DNA of 64,000 nt from Clostridiaceae bacterium (GCA_016285645.1 JAEERC010000063.1:58669-122668); one strand, 5' to 3'. Positions 1 through 11,200 are shown, counted from the stretch's first letter. A program made the numbers and translations. The notes: a model not told the origin generated them from the letters alone.

Positions 1-1
1 T

Positions 2-1450
2 GCGGTTTACTCCGGTGACAGTTGTTATGAGTCTAAAACGGTTTATACTGAATTCGATGTTAAAACACATTCCGATACCGCAAAGCCGACTTGTGGGTTA
101 TCATCTACAAACGATGTTTCCGACACACAAACTGCATATCTTTCAATGAGCGATATGGTGGGTTTGGCCGGTTACTACTGGGGAACATCGGCATCGTATC
201 TGGATAACACATTTACTGAAATAAGCGGCACAAACCAGGTTGTTGAAAAACCCATTTCATCAACAGGAACATATTATTTAACCGTAAAAGACACATTAGA
301 CAATATTTCCACAACTGCTTCAATATCTTTTTATAAAACAACATTTAACGCAAACGGAGGAACCGTTTCGCAAACAGAAGTCCTCACGAAGGATGGCTAT
401 GCTTTCATCCTGCCTGTAGCAAGCAGAACGGGATTTACATTTGATAAATGGACCGTAAATGCTGACGGAAGCGGAAAATCCTATAACGCGGGCGATTGCT
501 ATGTTGTCAGGTCCGACATTACTGTTTATGCGAAATGGAATGAATGTCTGCACGATAACAGTGAAAACAAACCCACTTGCACAGAATCTGCAATTTGTTC
601 AATATGTAGTGCCGTGATTCCTGCCACAGGACACAGTTTTACAAACTATATTTCCGGCAACAATGCCACCTGCCTTAAAGACGGCACAAAGACGGCAAAG
701 TGTGATAATTGTGATGAAACAGATACCGTTACCGATGAAGGTTCTGCACTCGGTCACGATATCATCCATCACGAAGGCAAAGCGTCAACCTGTAAAGAAC
801 ACGGTTATGCGGAGTATGACACCTGTTCTCGCTGTGATTACACTACTTACAGTGAACTGCCGCTTGGGGAACATACTATAAAAATAACCAGAATAAATGA
901 GACCGAAGCAACCTGCACTTCAGGCGGGCACTACGATAATTTAGTCGAATGCGGTGTTTGCGGAACTTTTTTGGGCTTTTCTTCTGTGGAGATAGCACCT
1001 TTGGATCATAAAGATACCGACAACGACGGTGCGTGCGATGTGTGCGGAACTATCACAGATGAAGCAAAACACAATAAATACCTTATCGGCAAGGCAAAAC
1101 TCAAGATTCCTGCAGCAACCGATGTTGAGTACGGCTCAAGCGTAACGGTAATCGCGAAAGCAACCGGAGTTCCGAACGGATACTATGTTGCACTCTATGA
1201 CGGCGGCACACTGCTTGCGAAAGGTGACAATACAGAAGTCAGTTACACATTCCCCAAAGAGTTTACCGCCACTAAAAAGCTTACTGTTAAAATAATTGAT
1301 TCCAACAAGAATGTTCAGAAAGACAGCAACGGCAACGACCTGAGCGGTTCGTTTGAACTCAAAGTCAATTCAGGATTCTTTGCGAAATTGATAGCATTCT
1401 TCAAGCGATTGTTCAAAGCACTCCCGGCTGTAACAGTAGAACCTAAATAA
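2..1450 (+). CDS. C-terminal part of a large secreted repeat protein (5' end outside window)
   Basis: The reading frame is open from base 2, so the Met at 146 is internal and the gene starts before the window. Visible in order: an InlB B-repeat-like strap (about bases 338-540, ending YAKW), then several cysteine-pair repeats (CxxC plus a GH motif, about 545-1060), then an Ig-like domain and the tail GFFAKLIAFFKRLFKALP followed by AVTVEPK. The last 26 residues equal those of the 3119-residue protein downstream, so the two are paralogues. It is presumably exported and surface-held, but no LPXTG signal or enzyme domain is visible. A strong terminator follows directly. Function unknown; adhesion is an inference from the repeat types. 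Confidence 0.85.
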   Translation, partial: AVYSGDSCYESKTVYTEFDVKTHSDTAKPTCGLSSTNDVSDTQTAYLSMSDMVGLAGYYWGTSASYLDNTFTEISGTNQVVEKPISSTGTYYLTVKDTLDNISTTASISFYKTTFNANGGTVSQTEVLTKDGYAFILPVASRTGFTFDKWTVNADGSGKSYNAGDCYVVRSDITVYAKWNECLHDNSENKPTCTESAICSICSAVIPATGHSFTNYISGNNATCLKDGTKTAKCDNCDETDTVTDEGSALGHDIIHHEGKASTCKEHGYAEYDTCSRCDYTTYSELPLGEHTIKITRINETEATCTSGGHYDNLVECGVCGTFLGFSSVEIAPLDHKDTDNDGACDVCGTITDEAKHNKYLIGKAKLKIPAATDVEYGSSVTVIAKATGVPNGYYVALYDGGTLLAKGDNTEVSYTFPKEFTATKKLTVKIIDSNKNVQKDSNGNDLSGSFELKVNSGFFAKLIAFFKRLFKALPAVTVEPK

Positions 1451-1458
1451 TTACAAAT

Positions 1459-1490
1459 GCCCGTATCATCACGATACGGGCTTTCTTTTT
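1459..1490 (+). terminator. intrinsic terminator of the first surface-protein gene
   Basis: A nine-base-pair stem (GCCCGTATC / GATACGGGC) with a five-base loop is followed by a T-rich run. It lies 8 bp after the stop codon. Confidence 0.9.
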
Positions 1491-1597
1491 CTTACGATAG
1501 TCTTAGAATTCTGTGCCGTCCGCATAATTATCGAGTCAACTCATCGCCTGACCTTATCGAACTGGCACAAACAATAAAAAATATATTTTCTTTATTA

Positions 1598-1626
1598 TTG
1601 TTTATAACAGTTATTTATGGTATAAT
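1598..1626 (+). promoter_or_regulatory. sigma-A promoter of the 3119-residue surface protein gene
   Basis: TTGTTT at 1598-1603 and TATAAT at 1621-1626 are 17 bp apart, with TGG directly before the -10 box. The start codon lies about 50 bp downstream. Confidence 0.75.
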
Positions 1627-1674
1627 AATACTATTAAGCAACACTCATCAAACAAATTGACGGGGGTATGGTTT

Positions 1675-4600
1675 ATGAAAACTTTCAAAAAGATGCTGGC
1701 TGTTCTGCTGTGTGTCATTATGGCATTCGGCTCTGTTGCCATCGGCGGTGAGGGATTTGCTCAGCTGCTTGACACTTTCAGTGTCAAGGCATCTGCGGAA
1801 AACTATATTGAAGAGCAGTATGTTTTAACCGCAAAATGTGAGGTCAAGAGTGAATTGGTTTTTAATTACGAATCAAATCAATGGTGGGATCTCGTAACAA
1901 AAAGGCAACCGTATTATCATGTCAAGCTTTACGCCTGGCTGGAAGGATTGCCTTCTGATTTGAATTTAGCCGAGGTTACCTCTGTCAGTTGGTTTTATTC
2001 ACGCACTACAGGCGGCAGTTTTATGTTGGGGAATGCCGGTACCGACAGTTTTGAAGTCTATTCTTCCGAACAGGGCTTAGTTGTTTTGGCTTCAACATTT
2101 GAACTCGGATCTACGGGAGGCAGCGGTAAATATATTGACGGCGTCGGCTACTGCATAAATTATGATGATATTGAAAACTGGCAAGGCACTTTTTATGCAA
2201 GGATTACGGTCTGTAACACCGGATACGATGTTCTTGACGGTTTGGTATGCTTATCAAACAAAGTCAGGGCTCAGATTGACCTGTTAACCATCTATGCGCG
2301 CTGCGACCGTGTCAAAGGAACAGAAATAATTAACGACGCAGGTCAGAGAATGCTTCGTGAAAAACGGCCGGACGATGTTACGGATGATCCTTTTAGTTTT
2401 TACCTGCCTGCAGGAGAATCGGGAACCGACTGGTTCTATACAGTAAAATATTTCACCGATCCGGAAAGAACCAACGCAAACAGAACTGTTATTCCCGTAG
2501 ATAATCTCTGGCATTACCGGGGCTTTGGCGGAGTTGCCTATGAGATAAAGGATGCAAATGACACTCACTATAAATACTCCGACTATGTTAAAGAGGGCGA
2601 GGACGACGGCTGCCTCAGCGGAAAAGATGGCAGTGAGGTTTTCGCATGGAATTACGGCGTAAACGGCAGGGGCTACAACTACATAACCTACATAAACAGC
2701 GACGGGAATCGCGATGTTATTCGCTGCGGCACACCGAATTGGGACACAGAAGAGAACGGAATCACACACTATCGTTTGATTGAATTCATTACAAGGCAAT
2801 TCACACTTGAAAAATTGGAACCTTCTGAACAGTTCGGAGCGCCGGTAGCAATATTATTACAAAGAGTTTGTAACGTAGGCGACATAATTGAATACGGAAA
2901 TTATCCGCAGAGTCAAGTTACGGATGAAGCAACTTTGACCGAGTTGAATTCATTGCTTAGTGATAATAGTTGGAATAGTTATAATTATTATTATACCACA
3001 GATCATGTGGCTTTGGGGAATTGGACAATTTCAGACTATATGCGATATGCTGATGTCGAACTCGACGGTTATAAATATCGAGCTGTAGTTATGGATAAGT
3101 TCAGACCTTATTATACAAACGCAACCACTTATGATGGGTTTTATCAAAACTCATATGGCTTTGATATTAACCAAGTTTATTGGTTTAAATATGAGCCTGT
3201 TAAATGGAGAGTCCTCGATCCAACAATCGGTTTGGTAATATGTAACACTATTTTAGACAGTCAGCCTTTTAATAACTATTGCATAAAAAATAACGACGAG
3301 TGGTATGGCGATGCTGAACAATCATTTTATGCAAACAATTATGAAAAAAGCAGTATAAGAAAGTGGCTGAATAATACATTCTTTAATACTATTTTTAATC
3401 AGGAACAAGCAGCTAATATATCTTCTGTTGACTGTTTAGGCGATAGTGTTATAAAAGTTGATTCACTTGAGTCTCAAGTTTTGTATGATAAGGTATTTCT
3501 GCTTTCAAAAAATGAAACTATAAACAGTGATTACGGATTTGATCCCGACCGCGATGTGGAAGATTTAAACCGCCAACCCAAAGGCAGTGATTATTCCAGA
3601 TGTCAAGGACTGCGTTGCGTTACTGACGGTAGAGTTTCTTCCGAAGGAGGCTCTCCTTGGTATTTAAGAACAAAAAGTAATAGTAGTACAAATCAAGTTT
3701 ACGTAGTTGATGAAATAGGAAGAATTAACAGAACGGAGTTTTGTTATAATACATTTAACGGAATATGTCCCGCAATGTGTCTGTCTCAATTAAAAAGTGA
3801 CACTACTCTTTTTGCTGCAGACACTTACACGGTTACATATATTATTGACGGCGAAATCTTCACCACACAAGAGCACGAATTCGGAGAAGCAATAACCGCT
3901 CCGGAAGCACCCGAAAGAAATGGTTATACTTTCAGTTGGGGTGAGATTCCCGCAACAATGCCCGCTGAGGATGTTACTGTTATCGGAACATATACCGAAA
4001 TAAGCACAGGATACAAAGTCGGAGACATAATAGAATTTGGTTACTATCCTCAATCTTTGGTAACAGACCCCGAACTCTTAGAGCAACTAAATAATATTTT
4101 TAATAACAACACTTCCATTACTTGGAAATCGTATAAGTATTTTTCTGGAACCGGTGAATATGACGGCAAAATGGAGTCGAGCAACTATATGAGATATATT
4201 GACCGGACAATTTCGGGAGAAAAATATCGTGCAGTTAATTTCTATTATTACCGCCCGGTTTCAACCAGTATGGATGCAAGCAAAGCAAATGCCGATAACT
4301 CAAATCAGCCAATCAATGGCTATAATGGCTATCAAACATATTGGTTTAAATATGAACCTTTAAAATGGCGGGTTCTTGACCCCGATACAGGCCTTGTCGT
4401 TTGTGAGAGCATTGTTGATTCACAGGCATTTCACAATTGGATTGAGTTCATGGATTACAACTTCAATGGAATTCAGGATGATAATGAGTTCTATGGTGAT
4501 GGCGCTCATTCTGTTGATTGTTACCCAAATAACTATAATAACTGTTCTCTTAAAAATTGGTTAAATGACAATTTTATTAATTTAGCTTTTACCGATGAGC

Positions 4601-7600
4601 AGAAGTCGTTGCTTTTAAATAACGGATATAAGGGGAAAGTGTTCCTTCTTTCAAAAACAGATGTTGTAAACAGTTCGTATGGTTTCTCTTCATCTGTTTC
4701 AGAAGATTCATTGCGCAGAGCATGTGGAACAGATTATGCAAAATGCCAGGGTTTGTTGGTTAATAATAACGAAGATGAAGAATCGTACGGATATTCGGAA
4801 TGGCGTCTTAGAGATGCAGGCAATGCAAATGTATATATGGAAGCGTATCAGGTTAATGCGTCCGGCGCAGTCACAATTAGTCGCGATGTTGATAGAACAG
4901 ATAAAGGCATTAGACCAGCTATTATTCTTTCATCAATTGTAGATGGTCCTAAATATACCATTACATATGTTGTTGATAATGAAATATTAACAACACAAGA
5001 GCATGCATTTGGCGAAACAATAACTGCGCCTGAAGTTGATGAAAGGGAAGGGTACTCTTTCAATTGGAATGATCTTCCCGAAACTATGCCGGCCAATGAT
5101 ATCACAGTTTACGGAGAATACAAATCTATTTATGCCGAATACACTACAGAGACAAGAGTCGAAAACCTTGACGGGACTTATGAAATAACCATCGAGACTC
5201 ATGAAGAGGTCATTGGCACTTTGGTTGAAGCAACCAGTTCTCAAAAAACGAGAACCGGCTTCAAACTGGATGAAAATGTTTCTGTTCTTGAAACAACGGT
5301 TACCGAAGACGGCAATGCAAAACTCATAATTGTTCTCAACCGCAGAGAATATGATTTTATTATTGAAGACGCGTCAGGGACAAAAACGCTGAGCGTTAAA
5401 TACGGCGCGCCGCTTTCCGAACCTGTTCCCGCCGAAAAAACCGGCCACACATTCACCAAATGGAAATATCAAAAGAAAACTCTGCTCTTTATAACCATTT
5501 CTTCATTGCCCGAAACTATGCCATCTGCATCGCTTAAAGCAATTGCGAACTACGAACCGAACAAGCATTCCATAACATATATTGTTGACGGCGAAGAATA
5601 CCGGGTGATTGAAAATGTTGAATTCGGCAGTGTTATAACACCGATTGACGCACCTGAAAAAGAAGGATTTACATTCAGCGGTTGGTCTCAGATACCCTCA
5701 ACAATGCCTGACAGCGATATAACTGTAACAGGTTCGTTTGCGGCAAATCAATCCGATAAATACACCATAACATATTACATTGAAGGCGAAGTCTTTGATT
5801 CTCAGGAATATGAATTCGGTGAAGCAATAAACGCTCCCGAAGCGCCCGACAGAGACGGATATACATTCAGTTGGAGCAATGTTCCCGAAACAATGCCTTC
5901 AACAAATGTCAATGTTACAGGCGCATATTCTCCCAGGGCGCATAAAATCTATTGGAATGTTGACGGAACATACACGGTTCAAAATGTGAATTTCGGGGAT
6001 ACAATTATTGCACCGAGCAATCCCGAAAAAATCGGATTTGTGTTTACGGGGTGGAGCCCGGAAGTTCCTGTTACCGTGCCCGATGCCGATCTGTTATTTA
6101 CCGCGACCTGGGCTGCCGGATCATTTACGGTGAAATGGGTTGTTGACGGAGTGGAAACAACTGAACAGGTTGACTGTGGTTCGGTTATTCCTCAGCCCAA
6201 AAACCCGGAAAAAGAAGGATATATATTCTCGGGATGGAATCCCTCTGTACCCGCGACAATGCCGCCGAGCGATTTGACATTCTACGCATTGTTTGTCGAA
6301 AAATCATACAGACTTACATATGTTGTAAACGGCGTTGAGTCAAGTGAAATGATTACCTACGGTTCTGAAATTGAAAGACCTGAAGATCCTTCGGTTGACG
6401 GTTTCAGATTTAAGGGATGGGATACTGTTATCCCCGATACAATGCCGGCGAATGACATGACAATAACCGCGATTCTTACTCCTGTTTATACAATAACCAT
6501 CGGTTCAGGTGAAGAAACTGTTGAGATAGAAGCGGGAGAAGAAAAACAGCTTGATATTTCAGTTGAACCCGAACCGGACGAGCCGATTGGTTTCAATTGG
6601 ACCTCGAGTGATGAAGATGTAGCGACGGTTGACGAAGACGGAACAGTAACGGGTGTTTCCTGCGGTGAAACAACCGTAACAGTCACAACGGATGACGGTG
6701 ACAGCGCAAGTGTTACCATTATTATCAACCATAAATATGTTGACGAAACTGTAGATCCGACCTGTACGGAAGACGGTTACGATAAGCATACCTGTTCTGT
6801 TTGCGGCGACGAGTATAAAGATAATTACACCGATGCCCTCGGCCACGATTACAGAGAAGAAACTGTTGAATCATCCTGTACGGGCGGCGGATATACAAAG
6901 TATGTTTGCCAGAGATGCGGTCACGAATATACTGACAATACATCACCTGCAAACGGACATACCTTCAGAAATGAAATAATTGAACCGACCTGCACGGAAG
7001 GCGGATATATACTTCATATATGCGTGGAATGCGGATACAGCTACATTTCTCATGAAACTCCCGCAAACGGACACACATATAAATCGACAGTTGTAGAGCC
7101 GACATGTGATGAGCAAGGCTATACGGAGCATAAATGTATTTATTGTAATGACTCATATAATGATACCTTTATCCCCGCAAACGGTCATCATTATGACAAA
7201 GTAACCGTAATTGAGCCCACTTGCACAGAAGGTGGCTATACTCTGCATGAATGCGAAGGCTGCGGTGACTCGTACAGAACGGACGAAACTCCTGCAAACG
7301 GTCACGATTTTGATACACTTGTTCAGCAGGCTACCTGCACACAGGAAGGCGGCACGGTTTACGCCTGCAAAGTCTGCGGCTTTGCAAAAATAGATAACAA
7401 AACATCTGCACTCGGTCATAACTATGTTGCGAAAGTCACTCCCGCGACCTGCGGAGTTGACGGATATACAACATATACTTGCTCAAGATGCGGTAATAAC
7501 TATGTCGATGATGTAACACCCGCCCTTGAACATAATTACGAAGCGTTTGAAGTTCAGACTACCTGCATTCAGGATGGCTGTACAATCAGTATATGCTCAC

Positions 7601-10600
7601 ACTGCGGCAGAGCGATTAAATCTGAAACTGTTCCTGCAACCGGACACAGTTTCGGCAACTGGGTAACCGTCAGAGATGCTACAGAAAACAGGGAAGGGCT
7701 TTCACAGAGACGTTGCTCTACATGCGGATATACAGAAGACAGAATTATTCCGATGCTTGAGAGAACAACTTTCTTTGTTACCTTCGTTGCAGACGGCAGA
7801 ACTGTTGCCACAGTCGAATATCTCAAAGGATCAACAGTCATAGATGAGCCGGTTGTTCCGCATAAAGACAGGTATGAAGGTAAATGGGGCGATTATACGC
7901 TTAACGATACTGACATAACTGTATATGCCGAATATACACTTATTGACCTTGACACAATCAGCGGAATTGAATCCGGCAAGATAGCAACATATAACACTTC
8001 TACTGGCGTAGCGACAATCAATATCTATGCCGCGAGCGAAGGCAAGACTGTTGTTTCAACTACAAGCGAAAAAATACCGCTTGATATCATTCTTGTAGTT
8101 GACCAGAGCGGCAGCATGACTGATAAACTCGGAGGAAGCAAGACAAAGCAGCAGGCTCTTAAAACCGCTTCAACCGATTTTGTTAATTCAGTATATACAG
8201 ATGCGATTGAAAATGATGTAGATCACAGAATAGCTATTGTAGGTTTCGGCATGGGCAGTCAGTCCGCACAGGGCTACGGCGCATATCAGAATACTGAGAT
8301 TCTTACCACAGGCGGAGCACCGATTCAGTATGATAGCGCAACGGCGCAGAACTATGCAAATGCTCTCGTCAATGTAAACAATGGCGGAAATATCAATCCT
8401 GTGATTACAACGGCAATCAATAACATTGATGCAGATGGCGCAACCGCCGCAAATTATGGCCTTTCAATGGCCAACAGCATTTTTGCAAACACTGACGGCG
8501 AAGGCAGACAGAGAATAGTCGTCTTTATGACTGACGGCGCTCCTACATATAAGAGCGAATTCAGTCAGAGCGTTGCAGACTCTGCAATTATGCAGGCATA
8601 TCAGCTTAAAAACACATATGGCGCAATCGTTTATAGCGTAGGCGTTATGACTACACAGGAAGCATCAAACAAAAATATAAAGACCTTTATGAATTATGTT
8701 TCTTCAAATTATGAAGATTCAAAATATCTGAAAGAAACTTATACGAAGAAAAATGATGCTTACTATATTTCTGTTAACAACACCGATGCTCTGAGCGGAG
8801 TATTTACCGAAATAGTAGTTGAAAACATAACAAGAACAACCGATTTTGACAATCTCACAGTTATTGATACAATTTCAAAATACTTCACTCTCACTGAAAA
8901 GCAGGAAAAAGAACTGAGAATTACGGCAATCGAAACCTACGGCGTAAAGAATTCCGATATAACAGTAACACGCAACGAAGACGGAACAACAACAGTAATT
9001 ATAAAAAATCTTCATCCTGTTGATGACGGAACACAATTTGCCGTAAATATCAGCTTTAATGTTTCTGCTAATGAAAACGCGCTTAAAGCAGGCACATACA
9101 AGACCAATACGGAGGATGCCGGCATACTTATCGGTGAAAGCGAAAATTACGAATGTGTTCTCAACGCTCCGAAAATCACCATTCCCGAAGACAGAGAAAT
9201 GGCAATTTACAAGATCAACGGAGAAACATTCGCAATTTTGAATAAGGATTATTCAAGTATTCCTGAAACCGATTTTACAGGCGATTATGAATTTACCGGT
9301 TGGAATACTGACACAGGCACAGAGACCTCAGAGGGAGTAACGGAATACAACGCAACCTATGTTTGCAAGCAAAACTATGTTGTTGTATGGAATACCGACG
9401 ATGGTTCAAAGAGAGTTGTATACAATCCCGGTCAAATTATTGATGAGCCCAATGTCGGATTCGATTCTGTCGGTAACGCTTTCAGGAGATGGAACGGCGA
9501 AATCCCTGTAACAATGCCCGACCACAGCATAGAATTCACCGCTGTTTATGGTGATCACGAGCATAACTACGATGCCGAAATAGTCACTCCTGTTACCTGC
9601 CTTGCTGACGGCACTGTAAGATATACCTGCTCAATCTGCGGTCATACTTATACTGAGACGGTTGTCTGCCCCGGCGAACACAAATGGGTGGCTGTTGCAG
9701 GTTCCGCAGGCGAGGAAACAGGTTATGAAGAGTTTGAATGTGAGACTTGTGGTGAGCACTGCCAGAGAACACTTGAATACACACTGACAGATACACACGA
9801 AAATTCAAACGGCTCTTACAGTTCATTTACTGCTGAACTCAATTATGTTGATGCAAACGGCAACAACACTCAACCTGACGGCAATGTCAACATAGTTGTC
9901 CCGGTAAGCGATTATTTCGGAGATGCGGAAAATGTTGATGTTTACCGCGTTGATGAAGATGGCAACCGCACACAGTGTGAATCGGAATACCATTTCGGTG
10001 TAATTTCTTTTATAACAGGTCACTTCAGCACTTATGAATTTGTAGCAACATATGCGTGCTCAGTCACCGGAAATCATATTGATGAAAACGGAGACGGCAG
10101 CTGTGACAGTTGCGGTGAACCTATGACTTATATCAAAGATATTATAGTTGACGGTGACAAGATAGGCGAAGTTACATTTACCTATGGTGATACGGAACTC
10201 ACCGATCTGCCCGATGTTCCTGAAAAAACAGGTTACACAGGTGAGTGGGAATATACAATTACAGGCAGTGAACTGGAAATACACCCGAAATATACAGCAA
10301 TCGTTTATTATGCAACCTTTATTGCAGATGGCAACCAGGTTGGCGACAAGGTTCCGTTTACAGTTGAGTCCACATCAATCACAGCGCCTGCGGTTCCCTC
10401 AAAGGCAGGTTATACAGGCAGTTGGAATACATATACTCTTTCGGCAAAAGATATTACTGTAACAGCAGAATATTCTTTAATAACTTATTATGCAACCTTC
10501 ATAGCAGACGGAAGACAAATAGCAAAACTCCCGTTTACGGTTGATAATATGTCAGTTGCAGCGCCTGCTGTTCCTCAAAAAGACGGCTACACAGGAAAAT

Positions 10601-11034
10601 GGAGTGCATACACCCTTACAGCAAGTGATATTACAATTGAAGCGGTTTATACTGAGATACCCAATCCCATAGCCAATGCTAAAATCAAAATCCCCGCAAA
10701 CACCGAAGTTGAATACGCCGCGACGGTAACTGTAAAAGCCAAAGCAACCGGTGTTCCGGAAGGATACTATGTCGCTCTTTATGACGGCAAAACGCTGCTT
10801 GAAAAAGGCAGCAACACAGAAGTCAGTTATACCTTCTCGGACGAGTATAGGGAAACAAAGACCTTAACTGTTAAAATAATTGATGATGATGAAAATGTTC
10901 AGAAAGACGGCAGCGGCAAAGATCTGACTGCAGATTTTGAGGTTAAAGCGAAATCAGGATTCTTCGCAAAACTTATAGCTTTCTTCAAGAGACTTTTCAA
11001 AGCATTGCCCGCTGTAACAGTAGAGCCTAAATAA
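1675..11034 (+). CDS. giant secreted multidomain protein: DUF6273 x2, strap repeats, BIG2, Cys repeats, vWA
   Basis: About 3119 residues. I choose ATG 1675 (GGGGGT ribosome site 8 bp before) over the upstream TTG at 1657. A signal peptide (MKTFKKMLAVLLCVIM...) runs into the conserved VKASAEN segment. Rough layout: unknown N-domain 45-400; two DUF6273 modules 401-706 and 780-1088; MucBP/InlB-like strap repeats (TMPxxDxTVxxxY) to about 1600; BIG2 Ig-like domain 1604-1685; nine or so cysteine-pair repeats 1686-2029; a vWA domain from about 2136 with the metal-site motif DQSGSMT at 2143-2149; further Cys and strap repeats; Ig-like C-domain 2999-3095; tail GFFAKLIAFFKRLFKALP. Domains imply extracellular binding or adhesion; no catalytic site is recognised. 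How it is held at the surface is not explained by any known sorting motif. Confidence 0.9.
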   Translation: MKTFKKMLAVLLCVIMAFGSVAIGGEGFAQLLDTFSVKASAENYIEEQYVLTAKCEVKSELVFNYESNQWWDLVTKRQPYYHVKLYAWLEGLPSDLNLAEVTSVSWFYSRTTGGSFMLGNAGTDSFEVYSSEQGLVVLASTFELGSTGGSGKYIDGVGYCINYDDIENWQGTFYARITVCNTGYDVLDGLVCLSNKVRAQIDLLTIYARCDRVKGTEIINDAGQRMLREKRPDDVTDDPFSFYLPAGESGTDWFYTVKYFTDPERTNANRTVIPVDNLWHYRGFGGVAYEIKDANDTHYKYSDYVKEGEDDGCLSGKDGSEVFAWNYGVNGRGYNYITYINSDGNRDVIRCGTPNWDTEENGITHYRLIEFITRQFTLEKLEPSEQFGAPVAILLQRVCNVGDIIEYGNYPQSQVTDEATLTELNSLLSDNSWNSYNYYYTTDHVALGNWTISDYMRYADVELDGYKYRAVVMDKFRPYYTNATTYDGFYQNSYGFDINQVYWFKYEPVKWRVLDPTIGLVICNTILDSQPFNNYCIKNNDEWYGDAEQSFYANNYEKSSIRKWLNNTFFNTIFNQEQAANISSVDCLGDSVIKVDSLESQVLYDKVFLLSKNETINSDYGFDPDRDVEDLNRQPKGSDYSRCQGLRCVTDGRVSSEGGSPWYLRTKSNSSTNQVYVVDEIGRINRTEFCYNTFNGICPAMCLSQLKSDTTLFAADTYTVTYIIDGEIFTTQEHEFGEAITAPEAPERNGYTFSWGEIPATMPAEDVTVIGTYTEISTGYKVGDIIEFGYYPQSLVTDPELLEQLNNIFNNNTSITWKSYKYFSGTGEYDGKMESSNYMRYIDRTISGEKYRAVNFYYYRPVSTSMDASKANADNSNQPINGYNGYQTYWFKYEPLKWRVLDPDTGLVVCESIVDSQAFHNWIEFMDYNFNGIQDDNEFYGDGAHSVDCYPNNYNNCSLKNWLNDNFINLAFTDEQKSLLLNNGYKGKVFLLSKTDVVNSSYGFSSSVSEDSLRRACGTDYAKCQGLLVNNNEDEESYGYSEWRLRDAGNANVYMEAYQVNASGAVTISRDVDRTDKGIRPAIILSSIVDGPKYTITYVVDNEILTTQEHAFGETITAPEVDEREGYSFNWNDLPETMPANDITVYGEYKSIYAEYTTETRVENLDGTYEITIETHEEVIGTLVEATSSQKTRTGFKLDENVSVLETTVTEDGNAKLIIVLNRREYDFIIEDASGTKTLSVKYGAPLSEPVPAEKTGHTFTKWKYQKKTLLFITISSLPETMPSASLKAIANYEPNKHSITYIVDGEEYRVIENVEFGSVITPIDAPEKEGFTFSGWSQIPSTMPDSDITVTGSFAANQSDKYTITYYIEGEVFDSQEYEFGEAINAPEAPDRDGYTFSWSNVPETMPSTNVNVTGAYSPRAHKIYWNVDGTYTVQNVNFGDTIIAPSNPEKIGFVFTGWSPEVPVTVPDADLLFTATWAAGSFTVKWVVDGVETTEQVDCGSVIPQPKNPEKEGYIFSGWNPSVPATMPPSDLTFYALFVEKSYRLTYVVNGVESSEMITYGSEIERPEDPSVDGFRFKGWDTVIPDTMPANDMTITAILTPVYTITIGSGEETVEIEAGEEKQLDISVEPEPDEPIGFNWTSSDEDVATVDEDGTVTGVSCGETTVTVTTDDGDSASVTIIINHKYVDETVDPTCTEDGYDKHTCSVCGDEYKDNYTDALGHDYREETVESSCTGGGYTKYVCQRCGHEYTDNTSPANGHTFRNEIIEPTCTEGGYILHICVECGYSYISHETPANGHTYKSTVVEPTCDEQGYTEHKCIYCNDSYNDTFIPANGHHYDKVTVIEPTCTEGGYTLHECEGCGDSYRTDETPANGHDFDTLVQQATCTQEGGTVYACKVCGFAKIDNKTSALGHNYVAKVTPATCGVDGYTTYTCSRCGNNYVDDVTPALEHNYEAFEVQTTCIQDGCTISICSHCGRAIKSETVPATGHSFGNWVTVRDATENREGLSQRRCSTCGYTEDRIIPMLERTTFFVTFVADGRTVATVEYLKGSTVIDEPVVPHKDRYEGKWGDYTLNDTDITVYAEYTLIDLDTISGIESGKIATYNTSTGVATINIYAASEGKTVVSTTSEKIPLDIILVVDQSGSMTDKLGGSKTKQQALKTASTDFVNSVYTDAIENDVDHRIAIVGFGMGSQSAQGYGAYQNTEILTTGGAPIQYDSATAQNYANALVNVNNGGNINPVITTAINNIDADGATAANYGLSMANSIFANTDGEGRQRIVVFMTDGAPTYKSEFSQSVADSAIMQAYQLKNTYGAIVYSVGVMTTQEASNKNIKTFMNYVSSNYEDSKYLKETYTKKNDAYYISVNNTDALSGVFTEIVVENITRTTDFDNLTVIDTISKYFTLTEKQEKELRITAIETYGVKNSDITVTRNEDGTTTVIIKNLHPVDDGTQFAVNISFNVSANENALKAGTYKTNTEDAGILIGESENYECVLNAPKITIPEDREMAIYKINGETFAILNKDYSSIPETDFTGDYEFTGWNTDTGTETSEGVTEYNATYVCKQNYVVVWNTDDGSKRVVYNPGQIIDEPNVGFDSVGNAFRRWNGEIPVTMPDHSIEFTAVYGDHEHNYDAEIVTPVTCLADGTVRYTCSICGHTYTETVVCPGEHKWVAVAGSAGEETGYEEFECETCGEHCQRTLEYTLTDTHENSNGSYSSFTAELNYVDANGNNTQPDGNVNIVVPVSDYFGDAENVDVYRVDEDGNRTQCESEYHFGVISFITGHFSTYEFVATYACSVTGNHIDENGDGSCDSCGEPMTYIKDIIVDGDKIGEVTFTYGDTELTDLPDVPEKTGYTGEWEYTITGSELEIHPKYTAIVYYATFIADGNQVGDKVPFTVESTSITAPAVPSKAGYTGSWNTYTLSAKDITVTAEYSLITYYATFIADGRQIAKLPFTVDNMSVAAPAVPQKDGYTGKWSAYTLTASDITIEAVYTEIPNPIANAKIKIPANTEVEYAATVTVKAKATGVPEGYYVALYDGKTLLEKGSNTEVSYTFSDEYRETKTLTVKIIDDDENVQKDGSGKDLTADFEVKAKSGFFAKLIAFFKRLFKALPAVTVEPK

Positions 11035-11043
11035 TCTTATACG

Positions 11044-11070
11044 CCGCCCGGTCATTCCGGGCGGTTGTTG
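11044..11070 (+). terminator. terminator after the 3119-residue protein gene
   Basis: CCGCCCGG and CCGGGCGG pair around a five-base loop, followed by a weak T-rich run. An almost identical hairpin ends the next gene (16226-16246). Confidence 0.75.
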
Positions 11071-11200
11071 TCATGCGAAACAAAACTGCAGATTCAGTCT
11101 TAAGGATTAGGAAACTTAATTGGTTTATTTTTAAAAATAATTGTATTTACTCTATTTTGTATGATATTATTATCCTATATGAGATTTGGAGGGATATATG

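Noticed and set aside
1457..1660. 67-codon plus-strand frame between the first two surface genes
   Set aside because: It begins inside the terminator and runs through the next promoter, without a ribosome site.
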